A stretch of DNA of 64,000 nt from Clostridium acetireducens DSM 10703. GTDB lineage: Bacteria > Bacillota > Clostridia > Clostridiales > Clostridiaceae. A program made the translations under genes and the position numbers. Positions 23,771-33,039 of this stretch are shown here, piece by piece; the first letter of the stretch is position 1; each line of letters starts with the position of its first letter. The stretch lies in contig NZ_LZFO01000011.1 of the NCBI RefSeq assembly GCF_001758365.1, positions 1 through 64,000 of the forward strand, in the 5' to 3' direction. The notes beneath the pieces were generated by a model. It saw only the letters and a list, made by a program, of their open reading frames with translations. It did not search any database and was not told the DNA's origin.

Positions 23771-25702
23771 TTATTGTCCTCCAAATTGTTGCATTAGCCA
23801 TCCTGCTTGGGCATTGTATTTGTTCATGGCTACTTCTAATCTGGAAAATTTCTTGTATAGAAGTTCTTGTTTTTTAAACATTTTTTTGCTTAGTTCTTTT
23901 ACTTTGTTGTCGTGTTTGTATATTTGGTCTGGTAGTGTGTTGGAACCACCGGAGCCATGGAGACTGTAGTCTTCTTGTTTGTTAGCATATTTTGTAAGTA
24001 TTGCTGAGTTTAATGTGGTGCCTGGTATGCCTACATAGTCTCTTATGATGCTGTCCATTCTTTGGAATATACCAGATTTTTTATTTAATATTTCTTTTTG
24101 CTTTGTTTCTGGTAATTTTGATTCTTCTTCTGTTAATTTTCCAGTTTGAGTAAATAATTTCATTATTCCTTCTGGATTTTCTTTTAATGCTTCTTTGAAT
24201 TTTGCTCCTGTACCATCTGTAAATTTAATTTGTCCTGCTTTTGAGTATTTTCCTTCTGTGTCTATGCCTATAGATTGTCCAAAACTAGCTTCTGCTCCTT
24301 CTACTGCTTCAAAGAAAGTTGCTCTTAAGGATTGAAGCATATTTTGAAGGTTGTCATCATTTCTTAAAACACCTTTTTTTGCTTGTTCTTCCCAAGATTT
24401 TATTTCATCTTCTTTCATTTCTTTTCTTTGAGATTCTGTTAGTGGTTTGTAGCTATAATCTTTCTTTTCTGTTACTTTTGTATTTATTTTGTCTATTAAG
24501 GAGTTGTACTTGTCCATAAATTTCACTATTCTATCAAAGGTTTTGTCTACGTCTTTTTTTACATTTAAGCTGGTTTCTCCTTGTCCTTTTAAGCTGTAGT
24601 TTACTCCATTTAGTGTAAAGTCATTTTTGCTTTCAGTCATGGTGATTTGACTTCCATCAGGTTTTGTTATGTTGAATAAAGCATCTTGTCCTTGAGCTGA
24701 AGCATTGTTATTTAATCCTAGTTTTTGTAAATTATCATCACCTATTATTTTTATATTTTCTGTGCTTCCAGTTTTAGAAGAATTTATTACTATTTTACCT
24801 GTAGTATTATCAAAGGAAGCTTTTACTGAACCTTTTAAATTTTCATCTGTGTTTATCGTATTTATTAAGTCTTGTATAGTTTTGTCTTTGCCTAAAATTA
24901 TATCTTTTGAGTCTTTTCCGTTGTAGTTTATTTTAAAGTTTAGTGTATCCACATCTAAGCCTACATCTGAAAGTTTTGTAAAGCTATTAATACTTTTTAT
25001 TTCTCCAGTATTTAAACCAGTTACTGTTGTATTATCTATTTTTACTGACACTTCATTACTTAATTTATTGAATTTTATATAATGATTATCTCCATCTTTT
25101 ATATAAGATACACTTAACTTACCAGATAATTCTGTATTGTTAGATATTTGTCCATTTATATTATTTATTAAATCACTAACTGTTTTTATATTTTCTGAAT
25201 TATCTATATTTATACTTTGTCCATTTATTTCTATGGTTTTGCCTTTCCAAGTACTAATATCAATTTGCCCAGATGCATCTTTTGCTATTTCTCCTTGAAT
25301 AAATAAAGAATTACCTTTTAATTGAGCTACTCTAGCTAATTTATCTACTTTTACATTATAATTTCCTTCTAACACACCTTCTCCTGCTGTAGCTGTGGCT
25401 ACAGTGCTATTTATGCTAGTTACATCATGGTCAAAATAATTTTTTGCAGATGTTATGCAGTCTTTACTTGTAACATTAAAATAGGTGTCTTGTAATTCTT
25501 TTACATCTTTTATAATATCTCTGTACATTTCTTGTTTCCAAACAATAGATTGCTTTTTTTGCTTTGCATGGTCTATTTTTGCTTGTTCTGCTAAAAGCAT
25601 CTTTTTTACCATGGAGTCTACGTCAAGTCCTGTTGCCATACCTACTATTCTCATCATATCTCCGCCACCGGCACCAGTTAATCCGCTAATTGAATCTGAC
25701 AT
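23771..25702 (-). CDS. fliD: Flagellar filament cap protein FliD
   Basis: 643 residues from the ATG at 25702 (AGGAGG 7 nt upstream; the ATG at 25708 is too close). The FliD N-terminus is clear: MRIVGMATGLDVDSMVKKML and AKIDHAKQKKQSIVWKQEMY. The C-terminal FliD_C region (SIGIDTEGKYSKAGQIKF, a helical tail ending MNKYNAQAGWLMQQFGGQ) is also intact. The cap promotes flagellin folding at the filament tip. It is flanked by fliS and a fliT-like gene. Confidence 0.95.
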   Translation of the reverse strand: MSDSISGLTGAGGGDMMRIVGMATGLDVDSMVKKMLLAEQAKIDHAKQKKQSIVWKQEMYRDIIKDVKELQDTYFNVTSKDCITSAKNYFDHDVTSINSTVATATAGEGVLEGNYNVKVDKLARVAQLKGNSLFIQGEIAKDASGQIDISTWKGKTIEINGQSINIDNSENIKTVSDLINNINGQISNNTELSGKLSVSYIKDGDNHYIKFNKLSNEVSVKIDNTTVTGLNTGEIKSINSFTKLSDVGLDVDTLNFKINYNGKDSKDIILGKDKTIQDLINTINTDENLKGSVKASFDNTTGKIVINSSKTGSTENIKIIGDDNLQKLGLNNNASAQGQDALFNITKPDGSQITMTESKNDFTLNGVNYSLKGQGETSLNVKKDVDKTFDRIVKFMDKYNSLIDKINTKVTEKKDYSYKPLTESQRKEMKEDEIKSWEEQAKKGVLRNDDNLQNMLQSLRATFFEAVEGAEASFGQSIGIDTEGKYSKAGQIKFTDGTGAKFKEALKENPEGIMKLFTQTGKLTEEESKLPETKQKEILNKKSGIFQRMDSIIRDYVGIPGTTLNSAILTKYANKQEDYSLHGSGGSNTLPDQIYKHDNKVKELSKKMFKKQELLYKKFSRLEVAMNKYNAQAGWLMQQFGGQ

Positions 25703-25713
25703 TTCCATTCCTC

Positions 25714-26100
25714 CTATTCTATTTTAGATTTTTTATAAGCTTCATTCCATGTATCTCTTATATCCTCTATTAGAGGTATTGTTTCATTTAGTATTTTTAC
25801 ATCTTTTTTTACATTGGCTTGTACTAGTTGAGAAATTATAAAGTCGTATATTCTCATTAAGTTTTCTGCCCATTCTCCCCCTTTATTTACATCTAAAGTT
25901 ACCATTAGTTCGTAAAATATGTTTTGAGTTTTTACTAGGTTTTCATGAGCTTTTTTGTTATCTTTTTCTTCTAGTGCATTTTTTGCTATTTTTGAAAATT
26001 TTACTGCACCTTCTACTAACATTAATAAAAGTTGTTCTTTTGAAGCAAAGTTTACGCTGTTTTTTTGATAAGCGTTGTATCCTTTTGCTGCTCCATACAT
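25714..26100 (-). CDS. fliS: Flagellin export chaperone FliS
   Basis: 128 residues from the ATG at 26100, with AGGTAGGTG upstream. FliS pattern: GYNAYQKNSVNFASKEQLLL, MLVEGAVKFSKIAKNALEE and IYDFIISQLVQANVKKDVK. FliS binds the flagellin C-terminal D0 region and prevents premature polymerisation, so the C-terminal variants produced by the intron lie in its binding zone. It also sequesters FliW in other Firmicutes. Spaced 11 nt from fliD. Confidence 0.93.
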   Translation of the reverse strand: MYGAAKGYNAYQKNSVNFASKEQLLLMLVEGAVKFSKIAKNALEEKDNKKAHENLVKTQNIFYELMVTLDVNKGGEWAENLMRIYDFIISQLVQANVKKDVKILNETIPLIEDIRDTWNEAYKKSKIE

Positions 26101-26112
26101 ATAAAAATACAC

Positions 26113-26400
26113 CTACCTTTTAGTATCTATAAATGTGCCTGATTTTACATCTTTTTTTTCATCTTTTTCAATGAAAGCATCTACTTTTACTGTTTCAGTT
26201 TTAACTGCTGTAACAACTATTTTTTGCTTGCTTTTGTTTTTCTCAAGTAAATCTGAAAATTTTTCTCCACTGGAGTTTTTGTTTTTTTGATTATCTTTAT
26301 CTATTTTTATTTTTGCTTTTCTGTGAATTTTGCCATCTTTAGAAACGTCTTGTATTCTTTGTCTTATTTCTGTGTCAATTTTGTTTAATTTAAATTCCAT
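26113..26400 (-). CDS. Conserved-position hypothetical between flaG and fliS
   Basis: 95 residues, very polar and Lys-rich (KIHRKAKIKIDKDNQKNKNS), with an N-terminal segment MEFKLNKIDTEIRQRIQDVS. No recognised domain; likely partly disordered. AGAGGG ribosome-binding site, 12 nt from fliS. The operon position implies a flagellar role, but none can be assigned. Confidence 0.6.
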   Translation of the reverse strand: MEFKLNKIDTEIRQRIQDVSKDGKIHRKAKIKIDKDNQKNKNSSGEKFSDLLEKNKSKQKIVVTAVKTETVKVDAFIEKDEKKDVKSGTFIDTKR

Positions 26401-26427
26401 AAAAAAACCCTCTTTCAGGTGATTTTA

Positions 26428-26808
26428 CTATACTTTTTCGTCTACAAAAAATCCTGCTAATTCACAAAGCTTTGCCACCATGTCTATTATTTTTTTAGGT
26501 GGTATTTCTTTTATAGTTTCTTTTGTTTTTTTATTTATTATTTTTATAGTTATGTCGTTAAATTTTCCGTAAACTTCATATTGTAAATATGTTTCTTTGT
26601 CTTCTAATAGCTTGTTTAATTTGTCTACAGATTTTTTTACTTCTTTTTCTTCTGGTTTTTTTTCACCATAAGTATTTTTTCTTGGGTAAGCATTTTGTAC
26701 CATTGTATCTGGTATTTCTTTTGAAATTTGTTCTATTTCTAGCCTATTTGCATTAGTATAGTAGTCATTTTCTATATTGATTTGCATATTTATTGGTTTT
26801 ATTTCCAC
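26428..26808 (-). CDS. flaG: FlaG family protein
   Basis: 126 residues. The C-terminal ~70 residues match FlaG: VDKLNKLLEDKETYLQYEVY, ITIKIINKKTKETIKEIPPK and a hydrophobic end. The N-terminus is variable and polar. FlaG influences filament length in other bacteria. GTG start after AGAGGTG. Located between csrA and the hypothetical gene, as in many clostridia. Confidence 0.85.
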   Translation of the reverse strand: MEIKPINMQINIENDYYTNANRLEIEQISKEIPDTMVQNAYPRKNTYGEKKPEEKEVKKSVDKLNKLLEDKETYLQYEVYGKFNDITIKIINKKTKETIKEIPPKKIIDMVAKLCELAGFFVDEKV

Positions 26809-26835
26809 GATAACACCTCTTTTCTTTAAAGAGAA

Positions 26836-27051
26836 TTATTTTTTTATATTTTTTAATATATTTTTATCAAATTTTAATGCTTTTTTATTTTCATTTTTTA
26901 CTTCTTCGTAAAGTTCTTTTCTCAATATGGTTATGCTTTTAGGGGCAGATATGGATAGTTTTACTGCTCCTTCTTCTACTTTTACTATTGTTATTTCTAT
27001 ATCCTCTCCTATAAGCAGTGATTCTCCTTTTTTTCTAGTTATTACTAACAT
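26836..27051 (-). CDS. csrA: Carbon storage regulator CsrA
   Basis: 71 residues: [40 protein letters not shown] and [12 protein letters not shown]. All core beta strands and the RNA-binding residues (Arg6-type start and the IxILRxE loop) are present. CsrA binds GGA-loop RNA hairpins and blocks flagellin translation. It starts 1 nt past the fliW stop, so the regulator and its antagonist are made together. Candidate targets in the window are the flagellin leader at 19.4 kb and the AGGAC-loop palindromes. Confidence 0.95.
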   Translation of the reverse strand: MLVITRKKGESLLIGEDIEITIVKVEEGAVKLSISAPKSITILRKELYEEVKNENKKALKFDKNILKNIKK

Positions 27052-27052
27052 T

Positions 27053-27481
27053 TTATTCCTCCTGAAAAATTGGGTATTTTATTTTGTAGTCTTCTTTTTC
27101 TATTATTATTTGTTCCCCAATTTTGTCTTTTATATTTACTACTATAGGAGCTCTTAAGTTTGCTGTTATATTTTTTATATTGGAGCTTAGTGTTACTGTA
27201 ACTAGGGCTATTACGTCTTTTTCAGATTTTATATTTAATTCTTTTATTTGCTGTTTTTCTAGTTTGAATTGATAATCTTTGCATACAATAAAAGGCGACA
27301 TTACCACTATGCCTACTTGGCTGTCTTCTATGGAGTGCAGTATGCTAAATATTTCATTTTCTTCTACAGTAAATAATATGAATTTTTTTAAGTTTTCAAA
27401 GCCTGGTAATCCTTTTTTGAAATTTATTATTTCTTTTTCACTATATTCTATTATTCCATGGTATTTTGTGTTTAGTTTCAT
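27053..27481 (-). CDS. fliW: Flagellar assembly factor FliW
   Basis: 142 residues: [40 protein letters not shown] and LTVTLSS-type strands match FliW. FliW binds flagellin or CsrA; when flagellin is exported, free FliW releases CsrA from flagellin mRNA. Directly upstream of csrA, as in Bacillus. Confidence 0.93.
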   Translation of the reverse strand: MKLNTKYHGIIEYSEKEIINFKKGLPGFENLKKFILFTVEENEIFSILHSIEDSQVGIVVMSPFIVCKDYQFKLEKQQIKELNIKSEKDVIALVTVTLSSNIKNITANLRAPIVVNIKDKIGEQIIIEKEDYKIKYPIFQEE

Positions 27482-27512
27482 TTTTGCACCTCTTTCTAGA
27501 ATTTTGTCAGGC

Positions 27513-29060
27513 TTATCTTACATAATCCATTAGTGTAGGTTGAAGTACTCTTGCACTGGTTTGCAGTGATGCCATGTATACTGATAACATAGTGGCATAT
27601 TGCATGGTTTTTTCTGTTAAGTCTATGTCTTCTGTTTTTGATAGTATTTCTGTCATGTCAAAGTTTTCTTGAGTGTTTTTTTCTTCTGCAGCTTTCATTC
27701 TGTTTTGTTTTGCTCCTACTTGTGAGCGGAGTTTTAGTATATTGTTTGAGGCTTTGTCTATTGCCTCTATGTCTCCGTTGCATATTTCTTTTACTTTTGC
27801 TGGGTCTCCTGAGTCTAAGTGGTCTACTATTTTTTTTAGTATGTCTCTTAAGTCTCTTTTTTCTCCTGTTTCGTCAGTGAATTGTATTATTTCTACTGCA
27901 GTTACGTTGTATTCTATGGTTACTCCTTGGGATACTTCTGTTATTAATCTTTCTCCCATTATATCCAGTTGTTTTTTGTTTGATTTTGTGATTTCTAGTG
28001 CTTTTGGCAGTTGAATTTCTTTATTATCTTTATCTACTGAATTAGTTATTTCTATTTTTTCTCCCTTTTGGCTTTTAATTTCTATATAAGGTTTTCCTTC
28101 TACATAGTAAATAGATGCTTTTATATCTTTATCTTTAATTTGCATATTTATTTGTTCTGCTAATTCTTCTGGTTTTGAGCTATTTTCATCATTTGTTGTA
28201 TCTATTTTTAATTCCTTTACTTCTATTTCTTGTCCATTTATCTTAAATTTACCATTCCAATTTTCTAAATCTTCTATAGGTAATTTGTTTAAGTCTAGTT
28301 CTTCTCCGTATTTATCATTATATGCTAATTCTGAATTTTGAGCTGATGTACAGCTAAATTTAAATTCTTTGCCTAAATTCCCATCCGCTATAGTGATTTT
28401 TAATCCGCTACCTAGGTCATATTTTCCTTCAGAATCTTTTTTTACTTCTTTGTCAAATGTGGCTCCTTTATTGGTGCTTACTTTAACTTTTTTCCCTTCC
28501 ACTTTTATAACATAGTCTACATTTATTTCTCCTTCATAGTTTCCTTCTAGCTTTGCCACGCTGTCTTTTACAATGTTTCCATCTTTATCTACTAAACTTG
28601 TGGTTTCCCATCTATTTATTATCGTTGTAGGCTTTGTAGTACCTCTTGTTCCTGCAAATATATATTTTCCATCAAAGCTGGAATTTAAAATTTGGGACAT
28701 GGTGTCTACTATTTGGTTTATTTCGTCTTTTATTTTTTGTCTTTCGCTGCTGCCATAAGCTGCATTTCCTGCAGATACTAAAAGTTCTCTTACTCTTGTC
28801 ATTTGGTTTCCTAATTGTCCTAGAGCTGTGTCTGTTTCGTCTAGCCAGTTTCTAGTGTCTTTTATGTTTTCATTGTATTGTTTGTTGGTGGCTATATCTG
28901 TGTGCATTTGCATTGCTCTTACTGCTTTAAATGGGTTGTCAGAAGGTTTTCTTATTTCCTTTCCTGAAGTTGATTGTTGTTGCAGTGTTTGCAAGTTTTC
29001 TAAGTTTAATCTCATGTCTGCAAGAAAGTTATTTGCCAGCATTTTATTGGTTATTCTCAA
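27513..29060 (-). CDS. flgL: Hook-filament junction protein FlgL
   Basis: 515 residues. N-terminal D0/D1: [20 protein letters not shown], with [20 protein letters not shown] as in FlgL/HAP3. The C-terminal helix ends [20 protein letters not shown]. The central insert (~300 residues, Asp/Lys-rich) makes it longer than the ~300-residue enterobacterial protein. TTG start after AGGAGGTG. Adjoins flgK, with 15 nt between. Confidence 0.93.
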   Translation of the reverse strand: MRITNKMLANNFLADMRLNLENLQTLQQQSTSGKEIRKPSDNPFKAVRAMQMHTDIATNKQYNENIKDTRNWLDETDTALGQLGNQMTRVRELLVSAGNAAYGSSERQKIKDEINQIVDTMSQILNSSFDGKYIFAGTRGTTKPTTIINRWETTSLVDKDGNIVKDSVAKLEGNYEGEINVDYVIKVEGKKVKVSTNKGATFDKEVKKDSEGKYDLGSGLKITIADGNLGKEFKFSCTSAQNSELAYNDKYGEELDLNKLPIEDLENWNGKFKINGQEIEVKELKIDTTNDENSSKPEELAEQINMQIKDKDIKASIYYVEGKPYIEIKSQKGEKIEITNSVDKDNKEIQLPKALEITKSNKKQLDIMGERLITEVSQGVTIEYNVTAVEIIQFTDETGEKRDLRDILKKIVDHLDSGDPAKVKEICNGDIEAIDKASNNILKLRSQVGAKQNRMKAAEEKNTQENFDMTEILSKTEDIDLTEKTMQYATMLSVYMASLQTSARVLQPTLMDYVR

Positions 29061-29075
29061 TTTTTACACCTCCTA

Positions 29076-30911
29076 TTATCTTTTTAGTCCATTTATAACT
29101 ACATCTAAAAGCTCGTCTACTGTAGCTACAATTTTTGCACTAGCTTGGTAAGCATGTTGAAATTGTATTAAGTTTGCTGTTTCTTCATCTAAGGATACTC
29201 CTGATACTGAGTCTCTTGATTGTTGAAGACTTTTTAGCAATTGAAATTGATTTTTTACTACTCTTTTTGCTTGTTGTTCTTTTACTGCTAGTGTGTTTAC
29301 TATATCTCTAAAGTAGTTATCTATATTCATTCCCCCTAAATAATTTTTTATGTTTTTTATACCTAGAGTTTTGTCTTCTGCAAAATATTCATTCTTTAAG
29401 AAGTTTTCTCTTGTAGTATTTTTGTCTATGTTTTGTATTTCCATTAGCCTGTCTCTAATATTTGCTATGGCTAAAGCTCTGTTTCCGTCAGATTCTCCTG
29501 CTGGTGGTACATCTTCTTTTGCTGCTTTTATTTTCATAACGTCTTCTAGTATTTCTTTGTTTACGCTTATGTTTGCTGCAGTTATATCTTTTTCTGAATT
29601 TAGTACATTTTCTTTGTTTTGTAATATATTATTTTCGTAGGTTGCTATATCAAAGTTTACAAAGAAAGGCATATTGTCATTTCCTGATTCATTGCTTTGA
29701 CTATGTATGGTGTTTACTGAAAATACTATTGCTTTTGCTAGTCTGTTAATTTGATCTATTTCTTCGTCTATGTCTTGTTGTACAGACATGTAGCCTTTGA
29801 ATTCTCCTGAAGAAGGAGTGAATATCATTATATCATTTTCTTTTCCTGGTACTCCGCTAAATGTTCTTCCAGTATATTTTCCTTCATTAGGTTCTCCTAG
29901 ACTTTCTCCATTGGAGTTTAATAAATTTCCATCATGGTCTGTCCAAAGTACTCTACATTCATCTATTTGTCTGTATTGTTCATCTGTAAGTTTTACTCCT
30001 TCTATAACTACTTTATCTTTTGGAGAGTTCATATTTCCTTTTTTGTAATAAGTTATATCGTATTTTTCAGGATCATCTTTTCTAGGTTCTATTTTGCTTA
30101 TATAAGATAAAGTAACGGATTGTTCTGGATGTTCATTTTGTACTAAATTTACTGGTTTTCCATCCTTCATAGGCACATTGGAGTTAGGGTCATCTTTTGT
30201 GTTTACACATATGCCAAATAAATCTTTTTTCTCTACATTTATGCCAAACTTTATGCTTAATTCATCTAAAAGTAAATCTCTTCTATCCATTAAATCATTA
30301 GGGTTGTCTCCTGCTACTTTTACTTGTATTATTTCTTTATTTAAATCGCTTATTTGATGTAAAAGAGAATTTACATCTATAGTAGTTTGTTTTATTAAAT
30401 CTTGTGAGTTAGTTTTTAGTTTTTCTAGTTGTGAATACATGTGATTTAACTCATCAGCTAAGGCTTTTGACTGCTGTGCTACTACAGTTCTGGCATTAGA
30501 TGTTTCTGGTTGCTTTGATAACTGCTGCCAAGAGTCAAAAAACTTTCCTATTAAAGTAGCAAAACCTGTTTCATCTAATCCGTTCATTACATTTTCTATT
30601 TCTCTTAAAAATTTATCTCTTCCTTCGTACTGTCCATTTATACCTTTTTCTACTCTTATTTGGTAATCTAAAAAAGTATCTCTTATTCTTGCTATTTGGC
30701 TTACATGGACACCTGTTCCCATTTGTCCCGGTCCTGCAGCATTGTCCATAGATGGTGTACAAAAAGGTCTATTGGTTTGCATCTCTGCCCTTTGTCTTGA
30801 ATATCCATCTGTATTAGCATTGTCCACATTGTGAGTGGTTACATCTATTGCCCTTTGGTTTGCAAATATACCGCTTTTGGCTATATTTAAAGTTCCAAAT
30901 AAACCTGACAC
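29076..30911 (-). CDS. flgK: Hook-associated protein FlgK
   Basis: 611 residues. MSGLFGTLNIAKSGIFANQR and the TTHNVDNANTDGYSRQ motif mark the rod/hook/HAP family start. The C-terminal NLIQFQHAYQASAKIVATVD motif is the conserved FlgK end. GTG start after GGAGG. FlgK caps the hook and joins it to FlgL and the filament. Confidence 0.95.
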   Translation of the reverse strand: MSGLFGTLNIAKSGIFANQRAIDVTTHNVDNANTDGYSRQRAEMQTNRPFCTPSMDNAAGPGQMGTGVHVSQIARIRDTFLDYQIRVEKGINGQYEGRDKFLREIENVMNGLDETGFATLIGKFFDSWQQLSKQPETSNARTVVAQQSKALADELNHMYSQLEKLKTNSQDLIKQTTIDVNSLLHQISDLNKEIIQVKVAGDNPNDLMDRRDLLLDELSIKFGINVEKKDLFGICVNTKDDPNSNVPMKDGKPVNLVQNEHPEQSVTLSYISKIEPRKDDPEKYDITYYKKGNMNSPKDKVVIEGVKLTDEQYRQIDECRVLWTDHDGNLLNSNGESLGEPNEGKYTGRTFSGVPGKENDIMIFTPSSGEFKGYMSVQQDIDEEIDQINRLAKAIVFSVNTIHSQSNESGNDNMPFFVNFDIATYENNILQNKENVLNSEKDITAANISVNKEILEDVMKIKAAKEDVPPAGESDGNRALAIANIRDRLMEIQNIDKNTTRENFLKNEYFAEDKTLGIKNIKNYLGGMNIDNYFRDIVNTLAVKEQQAKRVVKNQFQLLKSLQQSRDSVSGVSLDEETANLIQFQHAYQASAKIVATVDELLDVVINGLKR

Positions 30912-30925
30912 TATTTATCCTCCCC

Positions 30926-31330
30926 TTATCTTAATCCTTTAGGCCCATAAGTTTTTGGAGTCCTATCTGGATTTAAAAGTGTTAACATTCTTGTGGCAAA
31001 ACCTAGGCTTTGCCTTATTAAAGCTTCATTAGTATCCTTTTGCAGCTTTACTTCTTCTAGTAAATTCTTTATTTTTATATAGTTTTCTTCTATTTCTTTA
31101 TCTTTAAAGGAGGCTATTACCTCACTCATTGCTCTTTTCCCTGTTAATTTCCTTCTCTCCATTTCCCACTTTGCTATATGGGCATTTTGGTTTTTTATTT
31201 TTTTAACTATGCCTTCTAAAGCAAATACATTGTTTTTATTTATATACTCAAACTGCTCATCTAAAAGATTTAACAGTGATTTTAAAGATTTTATTTCTTC
31301 TAATATTATTAGGTTGAGTTTTTCCTTCAT
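30926..31330 (-). CDS. flgN: FlgN-like export chaperone
   Basis: 134 residues, all-helical (LNLIILEEIKSLKSLLNLLD, NNVFALEGIVKKIKNQNAHI). Size, helix pattern and the position between flgM and flgK match FlgN, the chaperone for FlgK and FlgL. The family is weakly conserved, so context carries part of the call. Confidence 0.8.
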   Translation of the reverse strand: MKEKLNLIILEEIKSLKSLLNLLDEQFEYINKNNVFALEGIVKKIKNQNAHIAKWEMERRKLTGKRAMSEVIASFKDKEIEENYIKIKNLLEEVKLQKDTNEALIRQSLGFATRMLTLLNPDRTPKTYGPKGLR

Positions 31331-31345
31331 AAATCTCCTCCTATT

Positions 31346-31621
31346 TTATTTTGTTTGTTGTTGTTTTATAGTTTGTATTATTTTTTCTGCTACTAGCTTA
31401 GCATCTCTTTTGTAGGTGCCTTTTGATACTTCCTGTTTTAGTTTTTCTATTTTTTCCTTTGGAGTGGTGAAATTTTCATTTATTGAATAAGCACTTAGGC
31501 TTTTACCTACATTGGATATTTCTACGGAATCTTTTTTTGATATTTCTTGTTTTTTATCTACTTTGTTGTTATTGTTGTATGAATTAATTATTTTGTTTAT
31601 ATTAACTCCATTTATTTTCAT
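31346..31621 (-). CDS. flgM: Anti-sigma-28 factor FlgM
   Basis: 91 residues. The N-terminal half is disordered and Asn/Lys-rich. The C-terminal half carries the FlgM pattern DSVEISNVGKSLSAY and EKIEKLKQEVSKGTYKRDAK with a final helix. FlgM holds the flagellar sigma factor (SigD/FliA) until hook completion. It is separated from upstream fliY by ~200 nt with two hairpins, so it may have an extra promoter. Confidence 0.88.
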   Translation of the reverse strand: MKINGVNINKIINSYNNNNKVDKKQEISKKDSVEISNVGKSLSAYSINENFTTPKEKIEKLKQEVSKGTYKRDAKLVAEKIIQTIKQQQTK

Positions 31622-31696
31622 GGTTTCACCTCGTTTCTTACACTGCTTGCTATTTTTATTATCGTATGTACTTTTGTAAGGTTTATACCCTTTGAT

Positions 31697-31770
31697 GAAA
31701 AATGACCCCAGTGGTGTAAAATTTGGTAATTTAAAATAAATTACTAAATTTTACACCACTGGGGTCATTT
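31697..31770. repeat. 35-bp hairpin of the CCCC-TGGGG family
   Basis: The arms AAAAATGACCCCAGTGGTGT... and complement (31697-31731 / 31737-31771) pair along ~35 bp with one G-U in the plus-strand sense. It lies between fliY and flgM inside the operon and is a likely attenuator or 3'-end stabiliser. Confidence 0.75.
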
Positions 31771-31774
31771 TTTT

Positions 31775-31816
31775 CACAGGAGTGCTCTTTCCATTTTTTA
31801 CACTCCTGGTGTCATT
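31775..31816 (-). terminator. Second hairpin 3' of fliY
   Basis: CAGGAGTG (31777-31784) pairs with CACTCCTG (31801-31808), beginning a few bases past the fliY stop codon; the core resembles the other CCCCTGG hairpins. Confidence 0.5.
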
Positions 31817-31818
31817 TT

Positions 31819-33039
31819 TCATCTCAAGCTTTTCACTCTTTCTTCTTGAGTTACTATACTAGTTATTCTAACACCAAAGTTCTCGTCTACTACTACAACT
31901 TCACCATAAGCAACTTTTTTGCCGTTTACTAAAATCTCTACAGGTTCTTCTGCTAGCTTGTCTAGCTCGATTAAAGAACCAGTTCCAAAATTTAGTATTT
32001 CTTTAATATTTCTCTTTGTTCTGCCTAATACTACAGATATTTCAAGGGGTACATCTAATATTAAATCTATATTGCTTGGTAAATTTTCATTTTTTGATGC
32101 TCCAAGATTTTGAAAAGCTGCTTGTTTTACTTCTACTTTTGGTGATGATTCTATTGGCTTTTCAGATATTGTTTTTATTGGAGGTTCTTTGGCAGAAACT
32201 GGTGGTGTTTGCTGTATAGTTGGCTCTGGTTGTGGTGCTGGTTTTTCAGGTGCAGAGGCTACAGCACTTGTTGATTCAGTAGGTTGATTTTCTGCTACTT
32301 CTTCTCCCATCATTATGGCTACTATTTTTTTAGCAGTTATCATAGGAAGTAGTTGCATTATATGGCTGTCTACTAATTCTCCTATTTTTAATTTAAAAGA
32401 AACTTTTACTACTGGTTCTTTTTCTGATATATTTTGGGATAGTGGTTCTGTTATATCATTCCAAACTCTAGATTCTGGTGGTGATATATTTACTTCTCTG
32501 GCTAGCATAGTTGCCATGGAAGTGGCGGATGAACCTATCATTTGATTCATTGCTTCTGATACTGCACTAATTTCTAGTTCTGATAAATTATCAATTTTTT
32601 CATCTACAACACCTTCTCCACCCATCATTAAATTAGCTATTACTGCAGCGTCTATTACTTTCATAACTAAAAGATTTTCTCCCATTATGCCGCTGGTGTA
32701 TTTAACTTCTAAGGCTACATTGGGCACTTCAAATGTGTTTTTTAAATCTTTTAATGTGGTTACGCTTACTACGGGTGTGGTTATATTTACTGTTTGATTT
32801 ATTATTTGTGATAAAGCTGTTGAGGCTGAACCCATAGATATATTTCCTATTTCACCTAATAGATCTTTTTCTAAATCAGAAATCTCTGAATTTTCATTTG
32901 AATTATTTTCTGGTTGTACTGTTTTTTCTTCATTTTCATTTTTTTTGTCTGCTGGAGCAGTATTTTCTTCAGTTTTTTTATCTCCTGGACCGTTTAGAAG
33001 AGAATCAATTTCTTCTTGCGAAAGGAAACCATCATTCAT
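31819..33039 (-). CDS. fliY: Flagellar switch phosphatase FliY (FliN-type)
   Basis: 406 residues from the ATG at 33039, which overlaps the fliM stop. Three parts are visible. An N-terminal CheY-binding motif (GFLSQEEIDSLLNG). A CheC-type phosphatase region with two helices (LLGEIGNISMGSASTALSQ and ELEISAVSEAMNQMIGSSA). A C-terminal FliN domain (LILDVPLEISVVLGRTKRNI, ILNFGTGSLIELDKLAEEPV). A Pro/Glu/Ser-rich linker joins the last two. It dephosphorylates CheY-P at the C-ring and is part of the switch. Confidence 0.95.
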   Translation of the reverse strand: MNDGFLSQEEIDSLLNGPGDKKTEENTAPADKKNENEEKTVQPENNSNENSEISDLEKDLLGEIGNISMGSASTALSQIINQTVNITTPVVSVTTLKDLKNTFEVPNVALEVKYTSGIMGENLLVMKVIDAAVIANLMMGGEGVVDEKIDNLSELEISAVSEAMNQMIGSSATSMATMLAREVNISPPESRVWNDITEPLSQNISEKEPVVKVSFKLKIGELVDSHIMQLLPMITAKKIVAIMMGEEVAENQPTESTSAVASAPEKPAPQPEPTIQQTPPVSAKEPPIKTISEKPIESSPKVEVKQAAFQNLGASKNENLPSNIDLILDVPLEISVVLGRTKRNIKEILNFGTGSLIELDKLAEEPVEILVNGKKVAYGEVVVVDENFGVRITSIVTQEERVKSLR

